NCBI RefSeq assembly: GCF_029227915.1
Contig: NC_079882.1
Span: forward strand, 24,621,001 to 24,681,000
DNA length: 60,000 nucleotides
Source: Hydractinia symbiolongicarpus
Taxonomy: Eukaryota > Cnidaria > Hydrozoa > Anthoathecata > Hydractiniidae
Reading direction: 5' to 3'
The notes beneath the pieces were generated by a model, which saw only the letters and a program-made list of their open reading frames with translations, was not told the DNA's origin and searched no databases. Position numbers and translations under genes: made by a program. Of this stretch, positions 10,693-22,700 are shown in pieces; position 1 is the first letter of the stretch; the number at the start of each line of letters is the position of its first letter.

Positions 10693-11732
10693 GTTAAAGC
10701 TGGCTTTCCATCAGTGCGAATTCTCATATCGCTCTGGCTTTTTTTATCCATTGATCTTCTTTCGCACTGGTGGAAATAGCAGAGCGACACTTTTTTTGCT
10801 CTTATCGCCCAATTTCAGTGCGATAGTCAGAGTGACAATTATCAAAAAGTTTTGATATTTATCGCTCTGAGTTTTCTCCCAAAAATGCAACTCTAAAGAA
10901 ATACTGAATGTCCTTTAAAAAAAATTGAATAGATTCTATTGAAATGTAACTTCAGCAAATGCTTACACGTGTTGAGCACAAGAAATAGTTTCATATGTGT
11001 TGTGAAATGAGCAGTCTTGGAATAAAAGTCTTTATAAAATGGAAAAAAACAAATAGGTGCGACTTAAAGGAAGATAAATATTTAGCAAAGGCTGTTCGAA
11101 TTTTTATTATGTCTGTACAACATAAATTGAAAAGAGTATTGAGATAGAAAAACGAGTGGCAAATGCTTCGAAGAAAGTTGATGAGGAATTAGGATGTAAA
11201 CAGGGTAAAGTTTATCCTTGTTTGTGCGCTATATTTTTGCGCTGTTAAACCTTGAGTGTATTCAGGTTGTTCTATTACTTAATGGGAAAAAAATTGTTTT
11301 TTAAATTAAACTGTTTTAAGGTGAAGATATTTGGAGATGGGACAACTTGAAAAAAAGATACAGCAAGAAGAAATCACCAATTTGGCCAAGATGACAACTA
11401 TTGACCACCATCGTGCAATTTCATTTCTTGAAGCAGTTGATTATACATTTTCTTTTACTATAAGTTTGACGACCCAAAAAAATGGCGATTTTCTTCGTCT
11501 CTTTTTCCTTATACTTCTTATGACTAATAAGGTAGCTAAAGCTTCTTCTTCTTCTGAACTGTCTGCCATCTTGAAATGTGTGCATTCACATAAGAAAATT
11601 TCGCACAAATAATAATTTGTATTGGCATGCTATCACACTGAAACTCATTTGCACATAGAAATCCTGTCGCACTTAAATTTTGTGTAATTTTAGAGCGATA
11701 GGAAGATTCGCACTGGTGGAAATCCACCTTAA
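10693..11732. mobile_element. TTAA-flanked non-autonomous DNA transposon
   Basis: Both ends are TTAA (10693-10696 and 11729-11732). Just inside are imperfect inverted repeats of about 38 bp sharing CAGTGCGAAT and TATCGCTCT. A third inverted copy of the core (TTCGCACTGGTGGAAATAG) lies at about 10762-10780, so the left end can fold into a hairpin. TTAA targets suggest a piggyBac-like element, but PIF/Harbinger elements with TTA/TAA duplications are an alternative. The interior has only short ORFs (for example 11331-11612) with no recognisable transposase. Confidence 0.7.
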
Positions 11733-13487
11733 TTCAGTTTAATTTGTATTTGTATGACAAAATTGTATTTTTGTTTCTCATTTTTAAAACGTACTTTCTT
11801 TTTAAGATCAGCTATTATCAAACCATGCACCATCAGCATTTTCAAAAAATTTTCAACAAGAGAGTAAATTTTGAAGGCCTAAATACTGAAATATTCAAAT
11901 GCTTATTGCTAAATTAATTAACAATGAACTACTTCGTTCATTGAAATTGAACTTGTTCAGAAGTTATTATATTTGGATCGTCAAGTTTATACATAACAAG
12001 AATTGTATTCTGGAATTTTCAGAATTTACCTGATCAGTTTTAAAAGTATCTAGTTAAAGTTTCAACTATTATTTTAGAATATATACTTCATATATAGCTA
12101 CGTAAAATTTTTATTTTTTATTTATTGAGTTGTATTTTAACATTTCAAGTTAGTTACAATAATAATGGAGAATATGATTTATTTACCCCATAATTCTCCG
12201 TTTTCAAGGTCTACTTCAAATTTTAAAATTTCAGGCTAACTTTTCTTGACTTTCAGGCAAAAACACACTGATATATTAGCAAACAAATATTTTTCTTAAT
12301 ATTTATGTGCTTATGTAACGGTTTTGGTCTTATTAAATTCATTCCAAGCCTCAACAGCCTTTGTTGAAATGTAATAAATCAGAAAAGAATCATGAAAAAG
12401 TAAGTGAGCATGAGAACTTGTTGTTTACATAATTCAAATTTCTATTTCTAAAAACACAAAATTTCGATATTTTGAAAATAACAAAGTAATTGGTTTTTTT
12501 AGAGAGCTTTACATATATCATTATTTCATTTTTTTTTATCATAAATAAATTATTAAAAGAAAGTTCTTATTCATATAATTTTATGGGAGGGGTGCAAATT
12601 CTCCCAGCTTGCAAGTTAATGTGTAGTTTAAAATCAAAGGCTTTATACATCAATACTTAGTTCTGGGTCAGTTTTTGCTGATCTTGTAGACAACTAAGGC
12701 TTCTTACGCAATAGTTTAATAACGAAAAAGGTTTTTTGCCTAAACTGAAAGTTATACTAAGTGCTCAGGGGAATAGAGAACATTAAGCTACATATTAAAA
12801 TGTCAAACTTAATTTTATGCTCAAGCGGAGAAAACTCAAGAAAGCTGGTGACAGGTTTGTTTGATGTTTTATGACAGTTGAGAGTATTAGCTGTCAATTA
12901 GTTAGGCTTTTATTCCATAATGCAGGCATACTAAAAAGAACAGATTTTAAAGTTTACCACTCATGTGCAAAAGATGCAAGATGCAAAAACTGCGTAATAT
13001 TAAACTTTTGACACTTTTTGTTGAACAATTTGTTCAAGAATGTGTATGTATTAAACTCATTTAAATAATTCTAATTGCGTGACTTATTCTTTGACTGGTG
13101 TTAGGGTACAAAACTGGTTCCATAAATTTTTTAGAAAATCTCCTTTAAAGTTAAGAAAAATACAGGCTAAACACAAAAAGTATGATTCTTATATATAAAA
13201 AAAAAAAAAAAAATTAAAAATGGTATCCTAAATAGAATTAAATTTTCTATATGTCAGGGCTCAATTTCTTTAACATTGTAACAACAAGTGGCCATGAATC
13301 AGGTTCAATGAAGTTCGACAGCGAAAAACCATTGAAATTTTCAGTTACATAGCTCATCTAAAATGAGGACACAATGCACTGTAAAAAAAAAAAGGTTTTA
13401 AAAGAGGAGAGATATAGCAATTACATAAAAGTTCTTAAAATTCATCTTTATTTTCTCCAACAATATTCACATACATTTCTCATTTTA
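11733..13487. other. AT-rich spacer downstream of the 857-aa receptor
   Basis: No exon, TIR or SINE recognised. There is a long A run near 13199-13213. Confidence 0.45.
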
Positions 13488-16061
13488 CTAAATATTTGTT
13501 TTCCTGTGTTCTGTATTCAATTCAACAGAAAAAACCTTATTATATGCAACACTTAATTTAGGTTCTTTTCTGGCTACCTTCTGAACATTTTGGAACAAGG
13601 ACTTCTGATACAATTCTATTTTATTTTTCTCAGGCTGAAACCAAATAACCCGGAGTTTGTACCCATACATGATTAATAAAACAGCAAGGTTTGCTCCAAA
13701 AACAACTACAAATACCATAAAGCTCCTGACAAATTCAGTCTCAGCATTAAGTCGCAGTAATGGTAACAAACCAACAAAACACACCATAGAAATCATTGCA
13801 GATAATATAAAACGTGCTTCATTATACATTCGTGGTAGCCTTCTCGATCGAAAAGCTTGTATTCCACATGCTAATGAAAGAAAAACAACGTAAATACTTT
13901 GCATTAGAATGTAAGTACTGAAAGTGCATTTTAATTCCTTTGTTTTATCTCTCATATTGAAATCCATAACAAGTTCAATCTTAATCGTTAGAAGTAGTAT
14001 ACAAGACAGAAGTACCTCTATTATTCCTGTTGACATTACAACAGCAACACCTGCAGCCTGAAAACGGTAGATCTGATGTTCTGTTATTTTCACTTTTGAC
14101 TTAAAAACACGCAAAAGTTGTTCTGATTTTACTAACATGATTGTTATTATAAGAACTATGTGTGCACCAATGAGGATAATTCTGGCCATGCAAACACCAA
14201 GTGTAAGCTCCATTGTAAACAAAAGCGACACCACAAACAAACTCATTTGTGTTGTAACCTGGACCAGTGAAAGTTTAAAATTCGAACTCTTGACAACAGG
14301 AGTTTTCTGAAATCTACACAGCGAATAGATTACGATAAGTGACAATGTAAAACCAACTGAAGTTAAAACATAGATCAAAGTTATATGAAATGGGTAATCT
14401 AAAATGTTAATTAAGCGGAAATAAACACAATGGGTGTGGTTTTCATTTGTGTAAAAATCAGGACATTTGTGACATAAATGATTTCCAGGTTGATGTTTTA
14501 CATACCCAACTTCACACTGAACACAAATCCAACAACACTGCTTCCCAACACTTGCAGTAGGGTAATAACCAGGTAGACAATCTTTAGAACAAGATGAAAT
14601 ATTTCGATGTTTGAAGGTCCAGTCATTACTTACATTAAGTCCTGATTTACTGTTCCAAACTCCTATTTTATCTAATTGCAACTGATTATTCTTGTTGTGG
14701 ACTTTGTAAACCAACAAATTAGCAGAATCTACATCACCAATTTTGTTAAACTTGAATGTCTCCTTATCCAACCCTTGGAAACTTACAGTTCGAAAATACT
14801 TCTCTAAGAATAAGGTTTTATTAAACATTGATGAAGGTTTGCAGGGTTTTTTAAATTTGGGTATGCATATATCATTCTCTAAGGAATACTGTTTTAATGA
14901 GACGGCATATGCGTACACCCCGTTTCTGATAAAAGAAACATACTGCATACTGGTAGTAAACATACTTTTAAACTCACTCATTTGACTTCCATTATTTATG
15001 TTTAAGAATTCTGTAACCCAATGATTGTTATTGTTATTTGTTAACGACAATTGAAAGAAATGTTGTTTAAATTCTAAAAATTCTCCACTGTAGTGAGCAA
15101 TCGTAAACAATTTTGAAATAACCCTGGGGCTTATTGTTGAATACCACTGACTTAGTCCAGTAGCATCTACTAAAATCCAAGTTACGTCGTACAACCCGAT
15201 TTCAGCTGCAATATTTAAAATTATTTGACTGGCTTCTTCAACTGAAAATATAATAACTAAAGGTTGTATAAGAAAATTATTGCTCTTTTTTAATTTTATC
15301 ACCATATTTCTTAACTGAGTCTCATCATAAGGAACACTAAATAACTCGTCTAGGTTGATACATATCTTATGTAATTCTAATTGTTCTACTAGTGCCAATC
15401 TCCCATTAAAACCAAATGTATTATCGGATGAAAACAGTGACACAAATGACCAATCATAATGAATGATAATATCCACTAATGCCTTTACAAAAATATTATC
15501 AGGTGGTATTGTCCTGAAAAAATTTGGATAAAACTCTGTTTTACTGAGTTCGGTACTAGTGGATATATAACTTAGCACTGGTAGAGGCTCGTTTAACAAT
15601 AATTTGCTCACATGTAAAGAGTTTGAAGATGCATAAGCTCCTAAAATCCCAAGATGGTAGCGAGACTGATGAACAACTCCACAAACACATGAAATATTAC
15701 CATACAACTTTTCTGTTATCTTTCCACCTCTGTATGAAAGTGTGACATTTGTTATAATCTCAGTTGTTATTGGTAATTTTTCCTCACCACAAGTATCATA
15801 TATTTCATATCCAAGCTTAATACCTTCTCCTAGGATATCACTATTAACTTTAGCAATTGAGTATTGTATTGCCTCTGAAAACAACAATCCGATACTTCGA
15901 AACCTTGAAGGTGCTGAGCTTAACACAGGTACTAACGCTGTTAAGATAAAATCTGCATTCAAGTCAACAATTTTTTCGATTCGATTGCACTTTTCCAGAT
16001 CTGTGTTAACTAATTTTGACTGTGACAATAACAGAAAAGTTATAAAAACTTTGAAAGACAT
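13488..16061 (-). CDS. Intronless class C G-protein-coupled receptor (857 aa)
   Basis: Complete single-exon class C receptor and paralogue of the genes at 1391-3883 and 1-666. Residues 1-20 form a signal peptide; about 25-485 the Venus-flytrap domain (YISTSTELS, YPNFFRTIPPDNIFVKALVD, WSFVSLFSSDN); 491-546 the NCD3G Cys-rich domain (CSKDCLPGYYP, KQCCWICVQC, CHKCPDFYTN); about 558-805 seven transmembrane helices with FQKTPVVKSSNFKLS after TM1 and RRLPRMYNEA before TM6. The tail is about 50 residues, basic, with no PDZ-type end recognised. At the ligand-site Tyr seen in the two other copies (YG.DG), this copy has Phe (TFGFNG, 215-220), suggesting an altered ligand. I infer a membrane chemoreceptor; the ligand is unknown. 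It is co-oriented with EXOC1, whose exon 5 begins 0.74 kb upstream. Confidence 0.92.
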   Translation of the reverse strand: MSFKVFITFLLLSQSKLVNTDLEKCNRIEKIVDLNADFILTALVPVLSSAPSRFRSIGLLFSEAIQYSIAKVNSDILGEGIKLGYEIYDTCGEEKLPITTEIITNVTLSYRGGKITEKLYGNISCVCGVVHQSRYHLGILGAYASSNSLHVSKLLLNEPLPVLSYISTSTELSKTEFYPNFFRTIPPDNIFVKALVDIIIHYDWSFVSLFSSDNTFGFNGRLALVEQLELHKICINLDELFSVPYDETQLRNMVIKLKKSNNFLIQPLVIIFSVEEASQIILNIAAEIGLYDVTWILVDATGLSQWYSTISPRVISKLFTIAHYSGEFLEFKQHFFQLSLTNNNNNHWVTEFLNINNGSQMSEFKSMFTTSMQYVSFIRNGVYAYAVSLKQYSLENDICIPKFKKPCKPSSMFNKTLFLEKYFRTVSFQGLDKETFKFNKIGDVDSANLLVYKVHNKNNQLQLDKIGVWNSKSGLNVSNDWTFKHRNISSCSKDCLPGYYPTASVGKQCCWICVQCEVGYVKHQPGNHLCHKCPDFYTNENHTHCVYFRLINILDYPFHITLIYVLTSVGFTLSLIVIYSLCRFQKTPVVKSSNFKLSLVQVTTQMSLFVVSLLFTMELTLGVCMARIILIGAHIVLIITIMLVKSEQLLRVFKSKVKITEHQIYRFQAAGVAVVMSTGIIEVLLSCILLLTIKIELVMDFNMRDKTKELKCTFSTYILMQSIYVVFLSLACGIQAFRSRRLPRMYNEARFILSAMISMVCFVGLLPLLRLNAETEFVRSFMVFVVVFGANLAVLLIMYGYKLRVIWFQPEKNKIELYQKSLFQNVQKVARKEPKLSVAYNKVFSVELNTEHRKTNI

Positions 16062-16798
16062 ATCAGCTGTGCATTTATCTTCTTCATCTACAAGAACTTT
16101 GTAGCAAGACTTTTTTTTTATAAAAATTCACATCGACTCTTGACCCAATAATTTTTCTTTATTTAAAGTGCAGAAGAAAAGAAGTGTTTTGTATTTAAAA
16201 GAAATTGTAAACAAGATGAAATGAAAATAAAAAAGAATAATTTTTTATAAGATTTAAGAATAAGAAAAACAATAACAATAAATTGAATCAAATTTATATG
16301 AAGAATACTCAAACATTACTAATGAAAAGAATTTATTAGCAAAAACATCTTTGTTTTTCATTTATACATTGTAGAAACATTGTTACACACAATAAAAATC
16401 GCTATAAAGTGCTATTTAAGAGTCAGCAAAAATAATTGCAAGGCAGTTTCAGCTGGTTTTGTTAAAAAAAAAATCGAAATAGAATGTAAGATTTTTTTTC
16501 TGTTTAAAAAATAAAGAGTTTTAAGAAATTCAAAAGAAGCCTGGCTGGATGAAAAATAACATTGTCTAAAATGTTGGCTTAAATAATTAAAAACTAAAGA
16601 ATTACATTAAATGATTTATGAAATAAAATCTAAAATCTAAATTTCTCCTGATCAAAACAAATTAAAATTATAGATCAGACATAAAATAGCCATGGCAAAT
16701 GGAAATAAAACGTTTTCAACAATAGACAAACAAGACACAATGTAAAAATAAAATAGTTAGAACATATGCAGAATGTTTATAATGAATATAAAACTCAC
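16062..16798. other. EXOC1 intron sequence and receptor upstream region
   Basis: Lies between the receptor start codon and the donor of EXOC1 exon 5. The receptor promoter should be here. It is very AT-rich and I see no clear TATA or initiator that can be singled out. Confidence 0.4.
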
Positions 16799-19700
16799 CG
16801 CCTTCAAGAATATGTTGGCTGACATTTTTAAACTCAGGTTTTTTGCTCCCACCATAACGTTTCCCAAGCTTAAAAAGATTTTAAAAACATCACATGTCAC
16901 TATATAAACACTTGACAAATTAAGACTGGATCAAAATAAACACAGTTCAGGGTTTGAAATAGAACTATAAAGTCAGCCCGCAAAAATCTGCTACCTGGAG
17001 AGAAAAAACATCTTTGCAACTTTGGTCTGAAAGCACCATACACCACTTCCCATTGATCCCTTGATAATGGTTATTTTGTTGCAACAACCGTTAAAAAATA
17101 GGTGAAACAAATGATTGGTGAAATAATGGGCTTCACAATTTTAACATTACCTTCGTAGTATGTTCTGCAAAGACAGCATTTTGATTTGCAAATTGCGAAA
17201 TGTGACCTGCTAATTCGAACCCTGCAGTTTCATTTAAAAGTTTGTAAGATACTTTCTGTAACAAATATCGTAACAGCAGAGAAATAAATTCAAAGTTATT
17301 AAGGCCAATTTTTTATTTCATTATAGTTTGTTTTTTGTTCCATGATATAAGTGTTAAGTATGTGATTGAATTGAAAAACTGAATACTGGTGTTAAAAGTC
17401 CCCATTCCATTACTTTTTTAACAAATTTTAATATCACTGCAGCATCGAAAGGATGCAATGGTCACTACTTTTTTATTTGTTTTACTGACACTGACAAATA
17501 GATACAGAAGCAAATCTGAAAGGACCACACATTCATTTTAGGATTGCATTTCATTTATAAACTATTGGTAATTTTTGTTTGTCTTCAGACTACGGAAAAT
17601 ATGTTAGGGTAAATATAAAATCTCTCTAGTTTGTGTCATTTTTAATTTATATCTGAAACAATATCACAGAAACTACTTTTATGTTCGAAAAATCTGATTT
17701 AACATTGATGATTATGTGATTTCTGGAAAATTGCTCTCCAAAATTTAATCACAAGAGTGCTTGTAATCTCATTCTACACCAATCAGATAACTGAAACAAA
17801 CATGATCTGTTTCATCATACTGCAGTGCGGAAAAATTTTAAAATATCCCTTTTGTTATGATAACTGTTGACTAAAATAATAGACACTGTATAAAATATTC
17901 TTTAATTTAAATTTTACTTTCTCGTAAACCAAAAAGATCAAGATTTACAAGTTCTTTCTAAGCATGGTTTACTTTAAGTCCACCAGCCTTTTTTAATATA
18001 TAAAGAAAACAACCTTACCATCCACAGTGTCTCTATAAATTCATTTCTGTCAGTTGTTCTGCTGGCAACCCAGTGGTAAACTTTTTCAAATTGAAGATCA
18101 AACTCGAGACAGTCCTACAATAAAAGTAGCACTACCATCACATTGTTAAAAAAAGTTTGTAAATAAAGCGTGGCCTGTTGTGAAAAAAGGAGAGACATTT
18201 ATTATAATAATACGCTAACTGTGTCTGTGTGTAATTGTGCAAAGAGAATTTATTATGTCTTCTTAATTTAACAGCACGTTAGTTGAAGTCACAATTATTA
18301 GTGAAGCCATTGCGATTTAAGTTTAAGGTTAAATTTGATTTTAAAAAATAAGTGGAAATAACTGTGTGGGTAACTAGGGACCATCTGAGCCAATATCCAA
18401 AAGCTGGTCCAACCCAACCTCTAATCCAAACTCTAAACCACAAATCTCTACAACCACTCAAAAACACATGATCCATTTACTTTATCAGAATTTTAACTCT
18501 ACCAAATAGACAATGAGTAACATTGACAAAAAACATTGCTGATGTCATCAAAATACAAATGACATATCTTTTCCATTGTTCTTCACCCTAAGTGGATTTA
18601 TCTACAGGATTATTAACCATCAATTACATAGAACAGATCCTATACCTGTTTACTGTTTTTACCATCAACTACTTTCAAATCTGTGAGTTGCCAACAGTGC
18701 TTCTTTTTAAAGACTTCTTTCTCTGACTTCTGCACTTTATAAATCCTAACTTGAAAAGGCTTTTCCTTTGTAACTAAAAAAGAGAACATAGCCATTATGG
18801 GGTAAATCCACACTTTTTATTTGCAATTCTTCTTAACCACTGATTGAAACTGCATGATCTTATACATTTTTTTAATCAGCAACTGTACACTGATGGTGAC
18901 GGGTTAACAAATTTCTTAAAAAAATTCCTTTGCATAATAATGAGATCATTGATGGCATAAAGTTATATTTCTGTAAACACTCTTTTTTTAATTAAGTGGG
19001 ACAATCTGTTAGTTTATAATAATACAATTATAACCAAAATACCAATTCCCATTTTTAAAAATGTGAAGTACGAAATAGTGGTATTTTAAAAAATGTGCAA
19101 GGTCACAGCCAACAAAAAAATTTTATTTTATATATTCGTTGAGACATTAATTAAAGGATTTGAAATACTTCATATTATTTAAATAACAGGGAATTAGTGT
19201 TGAAGAAAGCTGTTTTAGGCATTTAGGCACATAAAATTTCAAAACCTTCTTTAAGGTGCCACCATAGACCATCGCACAACAACAGTGTATATAATATTTA
19301 ACCTAAATAATATAGAGAAACCTGCCATTATACCAGGCAATATTAATAAATCTAAATATACCAGGCAATATTAATAAATCTAAATATATACTAAAATGGT
19401 GCTGGAAAATTAAATCTTTAACTTTTTCTTTGCAAAACTCTTTTATTGTACAAACAACTTTCACACACCCAGCAATCTGAATGGCTTTATTTCCTGAGGA
19501 ATCCCAGTAGGTTCTAACAAATGACATGATAGTGCTTTGCAATCATGAAGTCATTTGAAAAAAGGTTTTGGTATGATTTAATCCAGATAGTCTTTTCAGT
19601 TATAAATTGGTATACTAGAAGCTGCCTTTTTTATTTTTACAAGCTTGGCATAGTTTACCCCTGGTTTTGTTGAATTTTAAACACATTTCAAAATATCTAT

Positions 19701-22700
19701 ATATATGATGCAAACATGAAATAAAATTTAAATGTTAAAATGTGTTTTCTTCGATTAATAATTAATATACCCTGTTATTAGTTACCAACCCATGCTAGCA
19801 TGGGAAACAGACATTAAGCTGATAGATGAAAAAAACATTAAGATGATAGTGATGAAAAGATCAAAGCACACATCGCAAAGAAACTTTGTTTGAGAAGTCA
19901 TCATAGCAGGGCTTGAAATTTAATGCGATTCCACAAGTTAACTCATGCTGAAACTTACGTAACTTGTGGCCATGCAAGTCTATTTAGACTCGCAACGAAA
20001 GTTTAAGTTTGCTTGCCTAAAACAGAGCATGTTACCTTTGACTGTTGCAACATGGATCCGGGTGATCATTTTTTTTAAAAGCACAAGCCGCATACAGTAC
20101 TGGAACCAGGACACTTAACATCGTGAGCGCGTATCATGCGTGACATGAACAATCCGCGATCCTATCATGACCATCGCGATAGAAAAAATGTGAACGAAGA
20201 GCTTTGCGATAGTTGCGATGTATAAAAAAATAACGATGCTATCGCAATCGTCACTATTAATCGTAATTGTCGCGATGGATCGTGAATAACATTAAAAATA
20301 TTAAACAATAGATGTGTATAGATAATCCTGTGTCTTTGTTTTTGTTTTTTTATATTTAAAAATTCTTTTGCATCTTGTATTTTTATTAGAAATTGGCTTT
20401 TAGAAATAAGGTGACTCCAACTTAATTACTTATTCTATGCGTGAAGTAGATAGTAGTTTACGGTCTGTCATTTGGCGAAAGAAAAATATTTTATCAAGAA
20501 TGTATAAATGGTCGGAACAACAAAAAATAAAAAAACAACAACGGAGGGGAGTGTTACAACAAGCATATTTTTCTATGTATGTGTTGCTTGTATTAGCGAA
20601 TGTTAAATTAAGCGAATGTCCGATTTAATGAAAGTTCATGGAAAGATAAGAATGTATGGTCGGAACAACAACAAAAAAATAATAATAAAAAATAACAACG
20701 GAGGAGGGTGTTACGACAAGCATTTCTATGTATTTCTGCATAACTCACGCAGTTAATATTTTTTAGTTGCGAAGGAAAAATAATAATTTGTCTCACTAAA
20801 AAAATGTAACTAGTACTCAAGGTGAAAAGATAAAAATACTTGCATGTTAAAAAACTTGTTTTCAAAAGTTATGCAGAAAGTTTTTTTGTGTTGTTTTGAA
20901 AGCTGTGCAGCAAGAATTATTCTTGTGCTGTTTCAAAAGTTATATAGAATATACCTGCGTTGTTTTGAAGGATATACATCAGATTATACTTAGGGTGTTT
21001 CGAAATTTATACAGCAAGTTATTATTTTTCCATTTAAAATAATAAAACACAAAATTCATTTTAATAAAAAAGTTAAGTGTTCTTTTAATGTTTTTTGCGA
21101 AATTATTATTTAAGTGCAAAAAAGTTTCACGGACTATAGTTTAGTTGATAATATTTAAAGTCTTTCCCGACATTAAAATTATTTATTTATTTCATAACAA
21201 AGAAGGGTGTTACAACATGCGTATTTTACGTTGTTTTAATTATTTTTCTAATATCATTAAAAAAGATTTAATGATATTAATTATTTTTCCTAAATGATAT
21301 CGACTAAGAAATTTAAGATTTTAGCAAGCAGCGTAATTTTAAACATATATAATCATAACGAAGGAGGGTGTTACGACATTTATAATCTTTTTTCACGAGA
21401 TGGGATAAGAAAATGTTTGTTTGTTGATATTATTATTATTTTTTTTATTGTGAAAGTTAGGGTCGGGTGGACCCGTAGAACAACTAAATAAGTTAGAGTC
21501 TAAACAAGAAAAAAGCTTACGACAACGAAAATATTTTTGATTTAAAAAAACAACAAAAAACAATTATTCATATTTAATTGCGATATTCTCTTATGACATT
21601 AATTACGTGATTTTTATAATGTTTAAAGATGTATCATGACGGTCGCGATATGGATTGGGAAAGTCACGATGCATCATGAAAGTCGACCCTACAATTGATT
21701 GCGACCTTCACGATGCTAAAAAATTTTACCATCTTGACAGAATCGTGAATCTTGCGTGACGCGCATGATACGCGATCCACGATGTTAGGTGTCCTGATTC
21801 CAGTACTGTAACTAGCTAGTTTGTTCACATTACAGTCGCCATTTTAAAACGCGTCCCTTACAAAACGGTCATGAAAATTCACAATCATATACCACAACTG
21901 TTGCTGTGTTTGCTGCTAAATTCTATAATATAATGCATAACAACTTCCTTCATAATGATAATCTATATAATAATACGGAATTTGTGTCTGTCTGTGACTG
22001 CCAAAGTGAATATCTTTATTTTCTTTTGATGTTGCCGAAAAAATTATGTCTCATTTGTTAATCTTTCTGACGTTACGGTGCAACGTCAATGCATTTAGAC
22101 TGACATCAATTTGTTTAATAAGATTGGTGAAGCCATTGCATTGCAGCCACAACTTTGAGGCCAAATAACTTGGAAAGGTGGTGACGTCAGTCCTTTTTTT
22201 ACAGCGTGCGTAACTAGGGACAACCTGGAACCAAATTGGGTAAGTTTCCCAAATCTGGGTGTCTGAATCCGTTTTGGAATGGTCGGGTTGATGACGTGAT
22301 TAAAAAACCTTTAAACCCCAATATCACTTCAACCATCCTATATGTTTTCTTGATCAGCGTTTTAAGATCTATACAATGAAGGCAACAGGGATACAACGGG
22401 TACAAATTTTTTTTGTACTTTTGGTGATATGGATTTTGCTGACGTCAGCAATATTTTTAAACCTTTATTATCTTCTTAACCGCTCGTTAAAAGTACACAA
22501 TACTATACATTTTTTCATCAGTGTTTCAAGCTCTGCAAAGAAAACGGATAAACAAAATCCCCAATTTTTTAAATTTATGTACTGCTGACGTCAGCAAAAG
22601 ACCTAAAACAACCTATTTTTTCCATTATTCTTCTGCCTAAGTGATTTTTTAATGGGCCTTATCAACTAGTCTAATATAAATAATACCAAAGTATTGTCCA

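Noticed and set aside
19303-19542. 79-codon minus-strand ORF in EXOC1 intron 1, looked at as a possible exon
   Set aside because: It has no match to EXOC1 or any family I know, overlaps a tandem repeat and lacks convincing splice borders.
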